64,000 nucleotides of DNA, taken from NCBI GenBank assembly GCA_029465975.1, contig CM055754.1:986116-1050115 (forward strand), read 5' to 3'. Numbering within the stretch: position 1 is the first letter of the stretch; every line of letters begins with the position of its first letter. Below the pieces are notes generated by a model. That model saw only the letters and a list, made by a program, of their open reading frames with translations. It made no database searches and was not told the DNA's origin. Made by a program: the position numbers and the translations under genes. Source of the stretch: Dallia pectoralis. Lineage: Eukaryota > Chordata > Actinopteri > Esociformes > Umbridae. This document shows, in pieces, positions 34,484-48,300 of the stretch.

Positions 34484-37400
34484 GTTAAGCACATTGTGTG
34501 TGTGTGTGTGTGTGTGTTTTGTTAAGCACATTGTGTGTGTGTGTGTTTTGTTAAGCACATTGTGTGTGTGTGTGTGTGTGTGTGTTTTGTTAAGCACATT
34601 ATGTGTGTGTGTGTGTGTTTTGTTAAGCACATTATGTGTGTGTGTTTTGTTAAGCACATTGTGTGTATGTGTGTGTGTTTTGTTAAGCACATTGTGTGTA
34701 TGTGTGTGTGTGTTTTGTTAAGCACATTATGTGTGTGTGTGTTTTGTTAAGCACATTGTGTGTATGTGTGTGTGTGTTTTGTTAAGCACATTATGTGTGT
34801 GTGTGTTTTGTTAAGCACATTGTGTGTATGTGTGTGTGTTTTATTAAGCGCTTTGTGTATTTATGTGTGTGTTTTATTAAGCAAATTCCTGCAGTTACTG
34901 TGTGGGAGGTTCTGAAGAGCAAGTACCGATTTGGACATTTTTTCTTTCCAAAAGTTCCACCACTAATGATGTCCTTGACTCTAGAACAAACCACTGTTTC
35001 TGATACAGCTGCAACTACAATTACTGGACTAACAAATACAGTAGTTTATTTTATTACCTCTACCACACACGGCTTCTCCTTGCACATGTGCGGACAGGAC
35101 AGGAAGTTAATCGTGTGACCTGGAAGAGGAACAGTGTCAGACCCCACCACAAGGAGAGGAAAAAAAGGAAAAGGCTGCATGTGTTGATGAAAGACGCTGT
35201 GATAAGTAGCGATAATTGAGGTCAATTGCTGTTTACTTGAGGGTGTTCTAATCTATGTGAGCAACACAGCCTGATTTGACCCCTGACCTATTGACCAGCC
35301 TAATTGACAGTCAGTTGGAATCTCAACTCTACGTATTGTCTGGTGTCATTCTCAGCTGTATGTAAATGTGGACTATAATGTTTGAATGGGATTGTTTCTA
35401 ATCTGTCAGTCATATGGTGGTTTGTCTAAGCAGACCTACAGAGGTCATGTCTTTGTTTGGCCCGTTGGCTCTGTGTGGTTGTGTTTCTGCCCGCACGTTC
35501 TGCCCCTCACACAGACACATTCAAGGAGCCCGACTCAACCCAAACGGATCAGTGAGAATCATTTACGATGGGCCAGCAGGCCTGGATGATTGACACGTCA
35601 TTATTTAAATGTTAATTAAATGTTTGTTCTCCTCTATAGCTCATTTGTTTGAGCCCGGCAGCCAAAATGCCACGATGGATGGTTTGAGTCCCGGGTCCAC
35701 CCACTTTCTATTATCACCATAACAAACAATGACAGCTCCATCTGCATATGATTTCCCTGTAGCGCTGGAGGTCAAGGCTTCTGTGTTACACCATAAGACA
35801 GAGAGATGGGTCCAGCAGTTGGGTTGGAGCCTGGCGCCGCCCTGCTGGACCACAACTAGTGACCTTACAATAACAGTTCAGCTACGCTGTGGGAAGTGTT
35901 TATCTAACACAACCTCTTCTCTCTCAACCCCTCTGCACCTCCTTCTCTCCTCTGCACCTCCCTCTCTCCTCTGCACCTCCCTCTCTCCTCTGCACCTCCC
36001 TCTCTCCTCTGCACCTCCTTCTCTCATCCCCTGTACGTCCCCCTCCCCTATTTTCTCCGTTCTCTTGAGGAGAACAGATCCAGAGCTCGGCACCCGCTGT
36101 GTCTCACAGCTGTTCACTCAATCACTTAGCATATGAACATTTGAGAACCTGAGGGCGGCTCTTCTCACCCGTCACTGACAGGAGACAGTGTTGTTTTTCT
36201 GTATGTATTAGCGTGTGGATTCCTCCCCAGGATCGAGCTCTGTACAGCTGTGCACAAGACAGATGTCAGGCACCACTCTCCCCCATACGTAACCCTTACT
36301 CCTATGAATTACGTAACCCTTACTCCTTCTATAAGTTACGTAACCCTTACTACTTCTATAAGTTACGTAACCCTTACTCCTTCTATAAGATACGTAACCC
36401 TTACTCCTTCTATAAGTTACGTAACCCTTACTCCTTCTATAAGTTACGTAACCCTTACTACTTCTATAAGTTACGTAACCCTTACTCCTTCTATAAGATA
36501 TGTAACCCTCACTCCTTCTATAAATTACGTAACCCTTACTCCTTCTATAAGATATGTAACCGTTACTCCTCCTATAAGATACGTATCCCTTACTCCTTCT
36601 ATAAGATATGTAACCCTTACTCCTTCTATAAGGTACGTAACCCTTACTCCTTCTATAAGTTACGTAACCCTTACTCCTTCTATATGATATGTAACCCTCA
36701 CTCCTTCTATAAGTTACGTAACCCTTACTCCTTCTATAAGATATGTAACCGTTACTCCTCCTATAAGATACGTATCCCTTACTCCTTCTATAAGATATGT
36801 AACCCTTACTCCTTCTATAAGTTACGTAACCCTTACTCCTTCTATAAGATACGTAACCATTACTCCTCCTATAAGTTACGTAACCCTTACTACTTCTATA
36901 AGTTACGTAACCCTTACTCCTTCTATAAGATATGTAACCCTTACTCCTATGAATTACGTAACCCTTACTCCTTCTATAAGTTACATAACCCTTACTCCTT
37001 CTATAAGTTACGTAACCATTACTCCTTCTATAAGTTACGTAACCATTACTCCTTCTATAAGTTACGTAACCCTTACTCCTTCTATAAGTTACGTAACCCT
37101 TACTCCTTCTATAAGTTTCAAATGTATTTCAGCAGGTCACTTTGACAGGGACTTAATGTGACCTTGTGTGAAGTTAGTAAATGTAGGAGACCAGAACAAA
37201 TAAATACGTTTAGAGACTGACTGGCAGACAGACAGAAGAATAGAGGGCTGTGACCTCGTGGTCGGACTGGTAAGTTTAACTGGAAAAGTGGTGAACAAAT
37301 TGTCAGTTGAAAGGGCTGGTACCTCCTGGTAATGACAGATGCAACTGCTTCACGATGACAGATTGATTTCAGACAATATCCCTGGGTTGTGATAGAGCCC

Positions 37401-39240
37401 TCTGAGCTTTCAGCAGAGCTAACTCCCATCTGTCTGTCTCCTTCTTCCCCCTATTTGTCTCTCTGTCTGTCTGTCTCTATGTCTGTCTATCTCTCTGTCT
37501 GTCTGTCTGTCTGTTTATCTGTCTCTGTTCCCTCCCAGATCTCTGTCTATCAATCTATATCTCTCCTATACTCCAACTTTCTGTCTGTCTGTTTTCTCTT
37601 CAATGTCTCTCTTTGTTTCTCTCTGTGTCATGAGGAGGGGTCATGATGTCAAAGTGTACAGTAGGGCCAGGGTTCCAGCAGGGCAAGCTAATGGAGGGGC
37701 CCCTAGTTAGAACCAGGGTACATCTCCGGGGCCCTCTGACCTCTAGACAGACGCAGACACACACTGATGCTGCAGCTGGCCAATCAGCTGGTCTTTGTCT
37801 AATCATGCGTTTAACAGACACACCTGCTGCTTTGTGGTCAGTCTCTGGTCAGTTATTGGTCAGTCAGTAGTCAGTCAGTTGTTAGTCACTGGTCAAAGCA
37901 CAAAATCGGATTGGATTAGGATAGGAATAGAAAAAGAGACACCAAGTTGACTCTCATCGACCAAAGAAGCACCACAGAATTTAAACTTCTGCAGCTAGAA
38001 AAGGGAAGAAAGCAGGCAGTTAAACAGCCTGCCGGGGAAATGTTGTCCAACTGATTTCCGATGAGAAAGTTCAGTTGGTTAAAAGCTAATCTAGTGAGGA
38101 GATTAATCTTTAACTCCATGTGGTATCTAGACACAGGAACGTGCAAATGAATGACTCTATATTGCTTCCTGGCCTCCCTGTGTGTTTGTCCACTTTAATT
38201 CTGTTTTGCTTCTGTCCAATAATATGATGTGGATAATAATAAACAGGTGCACACATGCCCTCTAGTGTCCCCCCGTCCACACGCTCACAGGAGGGAGAGA
38301 GATAACAGAGAGATGTTGTCCGGTGTTTTTGTGTCGTGTGCCAGAGCGTTTGAGCCCAGGGTCGGGTTGGGTTGGGAGCAGGGTGTGAAATTTTGAGATT
38401 CCTGGTTGCTGCAGTCTTGGTTCTCCTAATCCCTGTCCAAAAACTCCCTCTTACTCTCCGGTTGTGTTGAAGAGACCTCATTGCCATTGTAGGCTGTATT
38501 TTGTCTCTCTCAAACATCTCTCTACCTGAAATAGTCTCTCTTTTTAACCCTCATCGTGGTCCTCTGGTTTGAACTACATCTCTGTAACTGTTAGCCACTC
38601 CCACTCCTCCTGACTCCTCCCACTCCTCCTGACTCCTCCCACTCCCCACACTCCTACTGACTCCTCCCACTCCTCCACTCCTGGTCCTGTGGTTGTTGTG
38701 GTCATGTGGTTATTGTGGTCCTGTGGTTGTTCTGGTCCTGTGGTTGTTGTGGTGCTGTTGTGGTCCTGTTGTCATGTTGTCCTGTGGTCCTGTGGTTGTT
38801 GTGGTCCTGTGGTCCTGTTGTCATGTTGTGCTGTGGTCCTGTGGTTGTTGTGGTCCTGTGGTTGTTGTGGCACATCTCATTCTGCTACTCCGTCTCTGTC
38901 TTCCTTCTTCAGCAGCTATGATTGGTAGAAGAAAATTCAAGCATAATGAAACAGCTTAGAGTTCAAAGGCTCCACAGCAGGGCGTGTCAGAGGTAAACCC
39001 CGTGATGGAGATGTTTCTAGAAGCTTTACGACGCCGGAGTAGTTTTGAACTTTCTTCCTGTTCGTTTAATGGAGCCTGCAGGAGTCCGTTATTCAGCATG
39101 TGGCTGTGGAGAGAGAAAACAGAGACCAATTTAATGTTGCTTGGCGTAATCACTGTCAGAATCAGCTAGTAGGTATATTTCAGTTCACTAACATATATTG
39201 ACAGGATCTGATTCATCTTAAGTCTCTCTCATACACTGCC

Positions 39241-39283
<43 letters not shown>

Positions 39284-39295
39284 TCTCTCTCTCCC

Positions 39296-39343
<48 letters not shown>

Positions 39344-39349
39344 TCTCTG

Positions 39350-39397
<48 letters not shown>

Positions 39398-42300
39398 CCT
39401 TTCATTCGCCCCTCTCTGTCTCTCCCCCCCTCTTTGTCTACATGGTCCCATGTCACCCAATAGCTGGTACTTTCCTGTCATTATCACCACTGTAGCCAAT
39501 GCTATTCAGCCGACATCAGATGGTGCCGAAGAAAGCCTCATTGTCGCCCGTTTGCCCCCCCCCCACTGGGTTAGTCTGGTCTCACCCTGCTCTGATCTAT
39601 TGATTGGAAAGGTAGAGGGGAGAATGAAAGGTATTGATTACCAGATGAGGTGACATTGTAGGGCAAGACGTCTAGGATGGAATGAAGAGTCACTACTTAC
39701 ACTGCCCCCCTGCTGTTACCTACACTGCCCCCTGCTGTTACCTACACTGCCCCCCTGCTGTTACCTACACTGCCCCCTGCTGTTACCTACACTGCCCCCT
39801 GCTGTTACCTACACTGCCCCCTGCTGTTACCTACACTGCCCCCCTACTGTTACCTACACTGCCCCCCTGCTGTTACCTACACTGCCCCCCTACTGTTACC
39901 TACACTGCCCCCCTGCTGTTACCTACACTTCCCCCTGCTGTTACCTACACTGCCCCCCTGCTGTTACCTACACTTCCCCCTGCTGTTACCTACACTGCCC
40001 CCTGCTGTTACCTACACTTCCCCCAGGTGTTACCTACACTTCCCCCTGCTGTTACCTACACTTCACCCCTGCTGTTACCTACACTGCCCCCTGCTGTTAC
40101 CTACACTTCCCCCTGCTGTTACCTACACGCCCCCCTGCTGTTACCTACTCTTCCCCCCCTGCTGTTCCCTACTCTGCCCCCCTGCTGTTACCTACACTGC
40201 CCCCCTGCTGTTACCTACACTTCCCCCCTGCTGTTACCTACACTGCCCCCTGCTGTTACCTACACTTCCCCCTGCTGTTACCTACACTGCCCACTACACT
40301 ACACTACACTGCTGTCTCTCCCCTTGTGCCTCTCCTCTGTCTCTCCTCCTCTGTCTCTCCCCTGTCTCTCCCTCTGTCTCTCCTCATCTCTGTCTCTCCT
40401 CTGTCTCTCCTCCTCTGTCTCTCCCTCTGTCTCTCCCCTGTCTCTCCCTCTGTCTCTCCTCATCTCTGTCTCTCCTCTGTCTCTCCTCCTCTGTCTCTCC
40501 TCCTCTGTCTCTCCCCTGTCTCTCCCTCTGTCTCTCCTCCTCTGTCTCTCCTCCTCTGTCTCACCTCCTGTGCTTCTCCTCCTGTGTCTCTCTTTGTGCC
40601 CCCTTGCCTTCATGTGAACTCCCCCGTCACCTGGCGTCTATTGTTGTGTCTCCAGGTTGACTTTTCCCTGAGTGATTTTTATCTGTGCTTGTGTAATGTA
40701 TAGCCTGACCGAGCGGTGGTCTCACAACAGAAGCCCAGGTCTTTCACACACTCCCCACGCCATAGTGGTGGCCTCACCTCTCCCCTCTACACAACCTCTC
40801 CAATCTCCAGTAGAGTCACCAGGCCTGGGTTTGGTTTCTGGCTTTCATGTATTTCTTTTACATTCTCCTCCTGTTTTGGCTGGTTCGTACGTACTGTGTG
40901 GAACACCATGTCTCGTTGGTATTCTCTTTGCCTTCGGTATAGTTTAGTTTTTATACAAACATCCACGTTCCATTAAACATTAATTTTCGAACAAATGCCA
41001 CTAGAGAGTTAATGAATGTGGATATCTGCCTCGGTCTGGGAATTGGTAGGATTCACTAAGAACAAAGACATGCAGTTCCTAAGTGGATGAAGACTCCTCA
41101 GTTACTAGGGAGACTACGAGGTACAGTGGTTCAACCTGGAGTGGTTCAACCCTGAGTGGTTAACCCTGAGTGGTTCAACCCTGAGTGGTTCAAACCCGGA
41201 GTGGTTCAACCCAGAGTGGTCCAAGGTTGAAGTTAGGATTGATTAGGGTTAACCCTGAATATTTTTGATCATCCACATTTCTGTTAGTTGCTCCTGGTGT
41301 TTCTGTGGAACTGTGAGTGGTTGCAGACGACACTCATTGACTTCATTTTCTCCACATTTAATTGTGGTAACAAATATTAAATTAACAAATATTATATATT
41401 ACAAAATCATTAAATAAGAACGTGGAGAAAGAGAATGGGTGTTAATACTTTCTGAAGGCACTGAAGGTTCGCTGGTGAGTTAATGAGTTAGTATGATACA
41501 AATAAGACCTGTAGCGTTTACTTTATGTCTCATCCTTTATGTCTCACTGAGTTTCCAGAGACCCAGGTGCTCTCTATTGTAACGTCTGTCAGCAGATGAG
41601 CCAATCCTTTATTGAGCTGTTTGTGATGAATAGAAAGACCAAAGCATTCGTATATAGGAAAATATTTGTGTATGCCAACACATCATTACAAATCCACAGG
41701 TGTTTGGAGATATAAAATGTAAACTGAGTTGCCAGCACATTTGATCATCACAGCAACCTGGCAACATACAACATTCTGCTTGTGTTCCTCTCGCTTTCTT
41801 TATTTTCCTCTCACTCTCAGCTCTTTTCCTCTAGCTCTGTCTCCACGTTGAATCTACCATCTCTGTGCCCACTGAAAGTGATCCATGAAACCAGAGATAT
41901 ATTTAGGCTCAACTAGAATGCCTTTTGTTTCATGTGCCCCTTTTTCTTAAAATAATCTATCACCAAATTGAGCGAAGAAAAACAGAGCTAATTCTGTGAG
42001 CTGCCAGACCTCCTCTTCCTGGACTATGAAAGATTCCATTCACATATGGAGCCTGGCTAAAATAAGGTCCGTTACCGTCAGCCAACATGCCAAAGCCCTT
42101 GTATGCGGTCATGTGCATTGGTTTCCGTTTCCAGGGATGCTAATAATGCATGAAAACTTGGAACAAGTCATCCAGAGTTCTACACGTTCCAGCCCACTGT
42201 TATCTAACAGAGTTCTACACGTTCCAGCCCACTGTTATCTAACAGAGTTCTACACGTTCCAGCCCACTGTTATCTAACAGAGTTCTACACGTTCCAGCCC

Positions 42301-45300
42301 ACTGTTATCTAACAGAGTTCTACATGTTTCAGCCCACTGTTATCTAACAGAGTTCTACACGTTCCAGCCCACTGTTATCTAACAGAGTTCTACACGTTTC
42401 AGCCCACTGTTATCTAACAGAGTTCTACACGTTCCAGCCCACTTTTCTACACAGAGTTCTACACATCAAATTACTTTCCTGGCATGATTAAAGCAGTGTG
42501 TGATAGGACATGTAAAATAACCAATTGAATCAAAGTGTGAAACAAAGTAAGGAAGTGACGGCATCACTAGTGTAATGGAGCTGTTCAGTATAACTTGTAA
42601 CATTGTACAAAATCTGTAAATATTTAATCTAAGGCTTCTAGATCCAAGGTTAGGAGATCCTGTCCTTGAGATGGAGGAGTGTTTCTGTTGAGGAGTGAAT
42701 GGTGGTCGTGCACACGTGCACACGTGCACATTACGTTATTCAGAGGGTGGCCTTGACTTTAAGCACCTCTTCATGACTTGTTTTTCTAGGCACATCAAAA
42801 GACTTTTTAACAGGAGAGACTGAGGGAGTCCTCTCACTCGGTGTGACCGCACATTCCTCTCACTCAGTGTGACCGCACATTCCTCTCACTCGGTGTGACC
42901 GCACATTCCTCTCACTCGGTGTGACCGCACATTCCTCTCACTCGGTGTGACCGCACATTCCTCTCACTCGGTGTGACCGCACATTCCTCTCACTCGGTGT
43001 GACCCCAAATTCCTCTCCCTCGGTGTGACCGCACATTCCTCTCACTCGGTGTGACCGCACATTCCTCTCCTAGTTTACTAAGTCCCAAACCAAAGAACAG
43101 TTTTTATTTGTTGCAAATGAATATTCTTCTTGAGTGCTTAAAGTTCTATTATAGAACTAACAGAATACGTTGGCCGCACACCTATATAATATTATATTCT
43201 ATTTTACTCAATGATAAAGAATTGAATCTAGGCTGGATAAAATTGACCACTGTTCTTTTGTCTGAATGTTCACAGTTTGTTTAAAAAAGTTTTTTTTTTG
43301 TTCTATGTAATATTGTCATGGCACATTGAAAGCAGTTAATTTCATTATATAAACACTCATTACTTTCATGAGTTAGTGAAGCTGTGAGATTGAAGCAGGA
43401 CAGGAGTATTTCCTGTCTGCGGTTCTGAAGAGATCCTCTGACGAGGAGAACTGAGAACACTATCCTCTTCTGTTCTGCTCCTGGTTGCAAACGAGTGAGA
43501 TATGGGCCGGCTGACAAAACCCAAAAGGACTGCTCTCACTTTTCCCCACAGACGTAAACAGTGACACTTCCAATTTCCTGTTCATGCTGCTGACAGGGCA
43601 ACATAGACGACTATACACACTAGGAGTGTGTATATTGTGATACTTGTGATAACCAGCAGCCAACCCAAAGTAATGTAGCCCAGGCCAATGTCCCGATGTG
43701 AGATTTGCCGGTAAAAAAGGTTATTTAAAGCATGGGTTCAGGGTGTGTTTAGGGTTAGAATTATGAATGAGTTGACAGTCTGATGGGTCAGTGCCTCCAC
43801 ACAGTGGGTCAGTACCTCCACACAGTGGGTCAGTACCTCCACCCCAGTGGATCAGTACCTCCACCCGGTGGGTCAGTACCTCCACCCCGTGGGTCAGTAC
43901 CTCCACCCCAGTGGGTCAGTACCTCCACCCGGTGGGTCAGTACCTCCACCCAGTGGGTCACTACCTCCACCCAGTGGGTCAGTACCTCCACCCCAGTGGG
44001 TCAGTACCTCCACCCAGTGGGTCAGTACCTCCACCCAGTGGGTCAGTACCTCCACTTCAGGCCTCAGGCTTCCAGACCCCCGTACCTGATGTTATGTTAT
44101 TGATTATATGTTCAACCACATCTGTTAGCACTGAGTACAATAGAGTCCCAGGTGGAGTCATCTGTAACCGCCTTCCCCCTATACCCTCTATAATCAGCTG
44201 CTTGTTTACCGTACGTGTGAAATGCACCGTTGAAATGTCACTGTGTGTTGAGAGAAGTCTTGTTTGTTTGGTCTCCCCCTGTTTGTACTGTGACCCGGCT
44301 GGCTGTTTCTACTCAGATGGACTACACCAAGTCTTGCTTTTAAACGGCATGAACTGTTTCATTTAATAGCTTTGCATTCTCCACTTTTCCCCCCATATCC
44401 ACACATTTCCTTTGGTCCTCTCGGTTGTGTTGTGGTCTAGTTCAGGTTCAGCACTACTGTCTCAGTGGGTTGTTCAGACCTCCTAAACTATCATCCCAGG
44501 GCTACTGAGCTCCACTTCACCAGATCTGAAGAGGCCAACCTGAGCCAATTAAGAGCCTGGAGAGTGTCTGCTGTCCACCCCACACTGGCCCCGCCCACTC
44601 TGCTGCGCTTTGATCTCCTGCACGCTACAAACAAGCAAAGCTTCCAACCGCCTCTCTTTATGTACTATATGACAAGTCTAGTCCAATTATTACGATCTGG
44701 TTTCCACAACTCTGGGTTATTGGACCAAGGTGGTAATGAATGACACACACACGTTAACTTACAACATTGTGTTTAAGCTTCATTCAGTTCTGTCTAATCC
44801 AGAGATTGATGGTATCCGGTCAACAAAATTACAGGAGTCTTTTTTTCCTCCATTTTTATAATTTAACTGAGGTTCATATCCAAAGCAAGTTACCCATATT
44901 ATGGATTGAATATGGCTTCAAAAGCAGTAGAACGCAGGGTGCTATGATTTTGAGATATGTTGTTCTGGTTTTGACACATCAGTTGAGATTCAATGAACAC
45001 TACTGCTACATAACGGTTAGTAAGTGTTCAATCTGTGTGTGTCTCACCATAGGTCCTCCACGAGTGGCTGAGAGGGTGGCCCACAGGCAGTCAGTTCGCC
45101 TGGGGAGTTCCATCAAGCTGCCCTGTCCTGTGGAGGGAGACCCTCCGCCCCTTATCATGTGGACCAAAGATAGCCGCAACATTCACAGTGGTTGGATCCG
45201 CTTCCGTATCCTTCGCCTGGGCCTTAAGGTCAAAGAGGTCGAGGCAGAGGATGCTGGGACCTATGTCTGTAAAGCCACCAATGGCTTTGGCAGCGTCAAT

Positions 45301-48300
45301 ATCAACTATACCCTGATTGTCATCGGTAAGCTTTAAAACAAACGTGTGTCTGCTTGACATTATATTACACAGCATGCAAAATGACACCTTCTGCCTCAGG
45401 TCAGGACTTTTGCAGACGACAGCACTTCCCTAAAGAGTGGAACTCTGGAATATGTGGATTTAGAGAGAGGGATTGGAGTTGGAGTTAGGGTGTAACTCTG
45501 GAATAAGGGGATTTAGAGGGGAGATTGGAGTTGAGCCCTTCCTGCTTTATATCCGTTATATTCTACACCAATGAATCCCAAAGTCAACAGCAGTGCAGGG
45601 TTTTGTTTCATACTACATCATCTTCTGTGACCCAGGTGGATGTTAACTTCTTCCCGTTCTCCAGGCTCACTGCTGGTTTGTTAGAGCAGATGCTTCATCT
45701 TAACGTGCCTTGAAGCCTCTGGGACAATGCAAGTTACTCTGAGGAAAGTTAATGATCTCCAGGGCCTGTGTGTGTTGTGGGTTTATTCTGTGCTAGAGTA
45801 GAGTGAGGTGGATGAGACAGGTGAAGCATGAACGCTCTGTTTAGTTTAATTACTCTAAGATGCCTAATTTAGGCCAGTCTGGAGGATCCTGCTGGGGAGG
45901 AGAAAGAGGCAGGTCCTGATCCAGTTGTAATCGTCATATTCATACGGCACGAAATGCAAATAGATCACACAGATCGGATCACACGGATCGGATCACACGG
46001 ATCGGATCAAACGGATCGGATCACACGGATCGGATCACACGGATCGGATCACACGGATCGGATCACACGGATCGGATCACACGGATCGGATCAGGACGAT
46101 TATGGAGAAAAGAGATGTAATTCTTATTCTTATTAAAAACCTGTTCAAGAACATTTTGTGAGTTCAACAAACAGGCAAAGCTGTTGCTAAAATCAATCAA
46201 ATGGGTGAATGAATGTGGTCATGCTGACCTTTATCAGTCTATTGTACAGAATCGGAGACAGTACAGATTGTGGAGGATATGGAGAGATCTCATTGTGACC
46301 AGAATGACGGGGCATTTTCCTGTGATTCAAATGAAGCTCAAGGCCAGTGGGAGTGAGATTGATCCATTTCCTGTGGCAGGATTTGTGAATGAAGAGAGAG
46401 GGAAGGGAGTGACTGTAGTGATACTGTAGTGATACTGTAGTGATACTGTAGTGATACTGTAATGATACTGTAGGTATACTGTAGTGATACTGTAGTGATA
46501 CTGTAGTTATACTGTACTTATACTGTAGTGATACTGTAGTTATACTGTAGTTATACAGTAGTGATACTGTAGTGATACTGTAGTTATACTGTAGTGATAC
46601 TGTAGTTATACTGTACTTATACTGTAGTGATACTGTAATGATACTGTAGTTATACTGTAGTTATACAGTAGTGATACTGTAGTGATACTGTAGTGATACT
46701 GTAATGATACTGTAGTTATACTGTAGTGATACTGTAGTTATACTGTACTTATACTGTAGTGATACTGTAATGATACTGTAGTTATACTGTAGTTATACAG
46801 TAGTGATACTGTACTGATACTGTAGTGATACTGTAGTGATACTGTAGTGATACTGTACTTATACTGTAGTGATACTGTAATGATACTGTAGTTATACTGT
46901 AGTTATACAGTAGTGATACTGTAGTGATACTGTAGTTATACTGTAGTGATACTGTAATGATACTGTAGTTATACTGTAGTGATACTGTAGTGATACTGTA
47001 GTGATACTGTAGTTATACTGTAGTGATACTGTAGTGATACTGTAGTTATACTGTAGTTATACTGTAGTGATACTGTAGTGATACTGTAGTGATACTGTAG
47101 TTATACTGTAGACTACAGAGGTCTGCCTTCCCAACAGTATCTCCATAGCTCAACGTGTCTGTCTTTCCATCCCGACACTAAATTCTGAAGGATACTGGGT
47201 TTATTTACAAATGTATGTTCTGTTATGTGATATTCAAATGTTTCTTGCTGTACGTTAAATGCCGTGTCCTGAAAACGCTGATTGGATTCCTGCTCTTTGA
47301 TTAGGAAGATCGTGCCTATCTCAAGGACGCAGCCAGGACTCCCTGCAAAGCCACATTGTCCTCTCATTTTACTTTAATTGTACTTTCAGTATTCCAACAA
47401 TAACAGTTCTGTGGCAGTACTGAAGTTGCCTGCCTTCCCCCAGTCTCCAGGCCCCCAGTCTCCAGGCCCCCAGTCTCCAGGCCCCTCAGTCTCCAGGCCC
47501 CTCAGTCTCCAGGCCCCCAGTCTCCAGGCCCCCAGTCTCCAGTCTCCAGGCCCCCAGTCTCCAGGCCCCTAGTCTCCAGGCCCCCAGTCTCCAGTCTCCA
47601 GGCCCCCAGTCTCCAGCCTCCAGGCCCCCAGTCTCCAGTCCCCCAGTCTCCAGGCCGCTCAGTCTCCAGGCCCCCAGTCTCCAGGCCCCCAGTCTCCAGG
47701 CCCCCAGTCTCCAGGCCCCCAGTCTCCAGTCTCCAGGCCCCCAGTCTCCAGTCCCCCAGTCTCCAGGCCCCTCAGTCTCCAGGCCCCCAGTCTCCAGGCC
47801 CCCAGTCTCCAGGCCCCCAGTCTCCAGTCCCCCAGTTTCCAGTCTCCAGGCCCCCAGTCTCCAGGCCCCCAGTCTCCATGCCCCCAGTCTCCAGGCCCCC
47901 AGTCTCCATGCCCCCAGTCTTCAAGTCCCCAGTCTCCAGGCCCCCAGTCTCCAGGCCCTCAGTCTCCGTCGTTATTCCTGAAGACCTCCAGAAAAAATAG
48001 AGGAAATAGATTCAAGAACAAAAAAAGATTTGAAATGAAAATCCGGCCAGTGTGGGACCCGGTTCTGTTTTGATTGGGAGGTTCAGGAACCGGCAGGAAT
48101 GTGGAGAGGCCAAGTGAGCGGCAGAGAAATATTTCTTCCAATGGAGGACGTTTTTTAAAAAGGAGGAATGGGTTATTATAGTTGGCCGGTTTATAAGCCC
48201 TTGAATTAGCCATGACATCATGACTGGGTCTGGTGCTGGAGGGCAGAGACAATGGGGGGATTGTGCCCAGGGAACCCTAGACAGTGTTGGGGGTTTGGGG

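Larger units (their letters stand above)
31568..45052. other. fgfrl1: FGFRL1 intron 1, repeat-rich
   Basis: A 13.5-kb intron between the signal-peptide exon and Ig1. It holds at least ten tandem arrays, listed separately, and no recognisable nested gene. Unique stretches at 33700-34150 and 35100-35640 contain TAATTA-type sites and may be regulatory. The long open frames at 36213-37145 and 39682-40617 are repeat artefacts. Confidence 0.8.

Noticed and set aside
34237..34750. Cys/Val-rich and Thr/His-rich frames
   Set aside because: Translations of the (TG)n/(CA)n composite array; no coding evidence.
36213..37145. 310-codon plus-strand open frame (RNPYSFYK repeats)
   Set aside because: It is wholly a 27-bp tandem repeat in an FGFRL1 intron, and 27 is a multiple of three, so an open frame is expected. 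There is no domain, splice support or family.
39682..40617. 311-codon plus-strand open frame rich in TYTAP and leucine/serine
   Set aside because: Spans two low-complexity arrays; the composition follows the repeat units, and nothing resembles a known protein.
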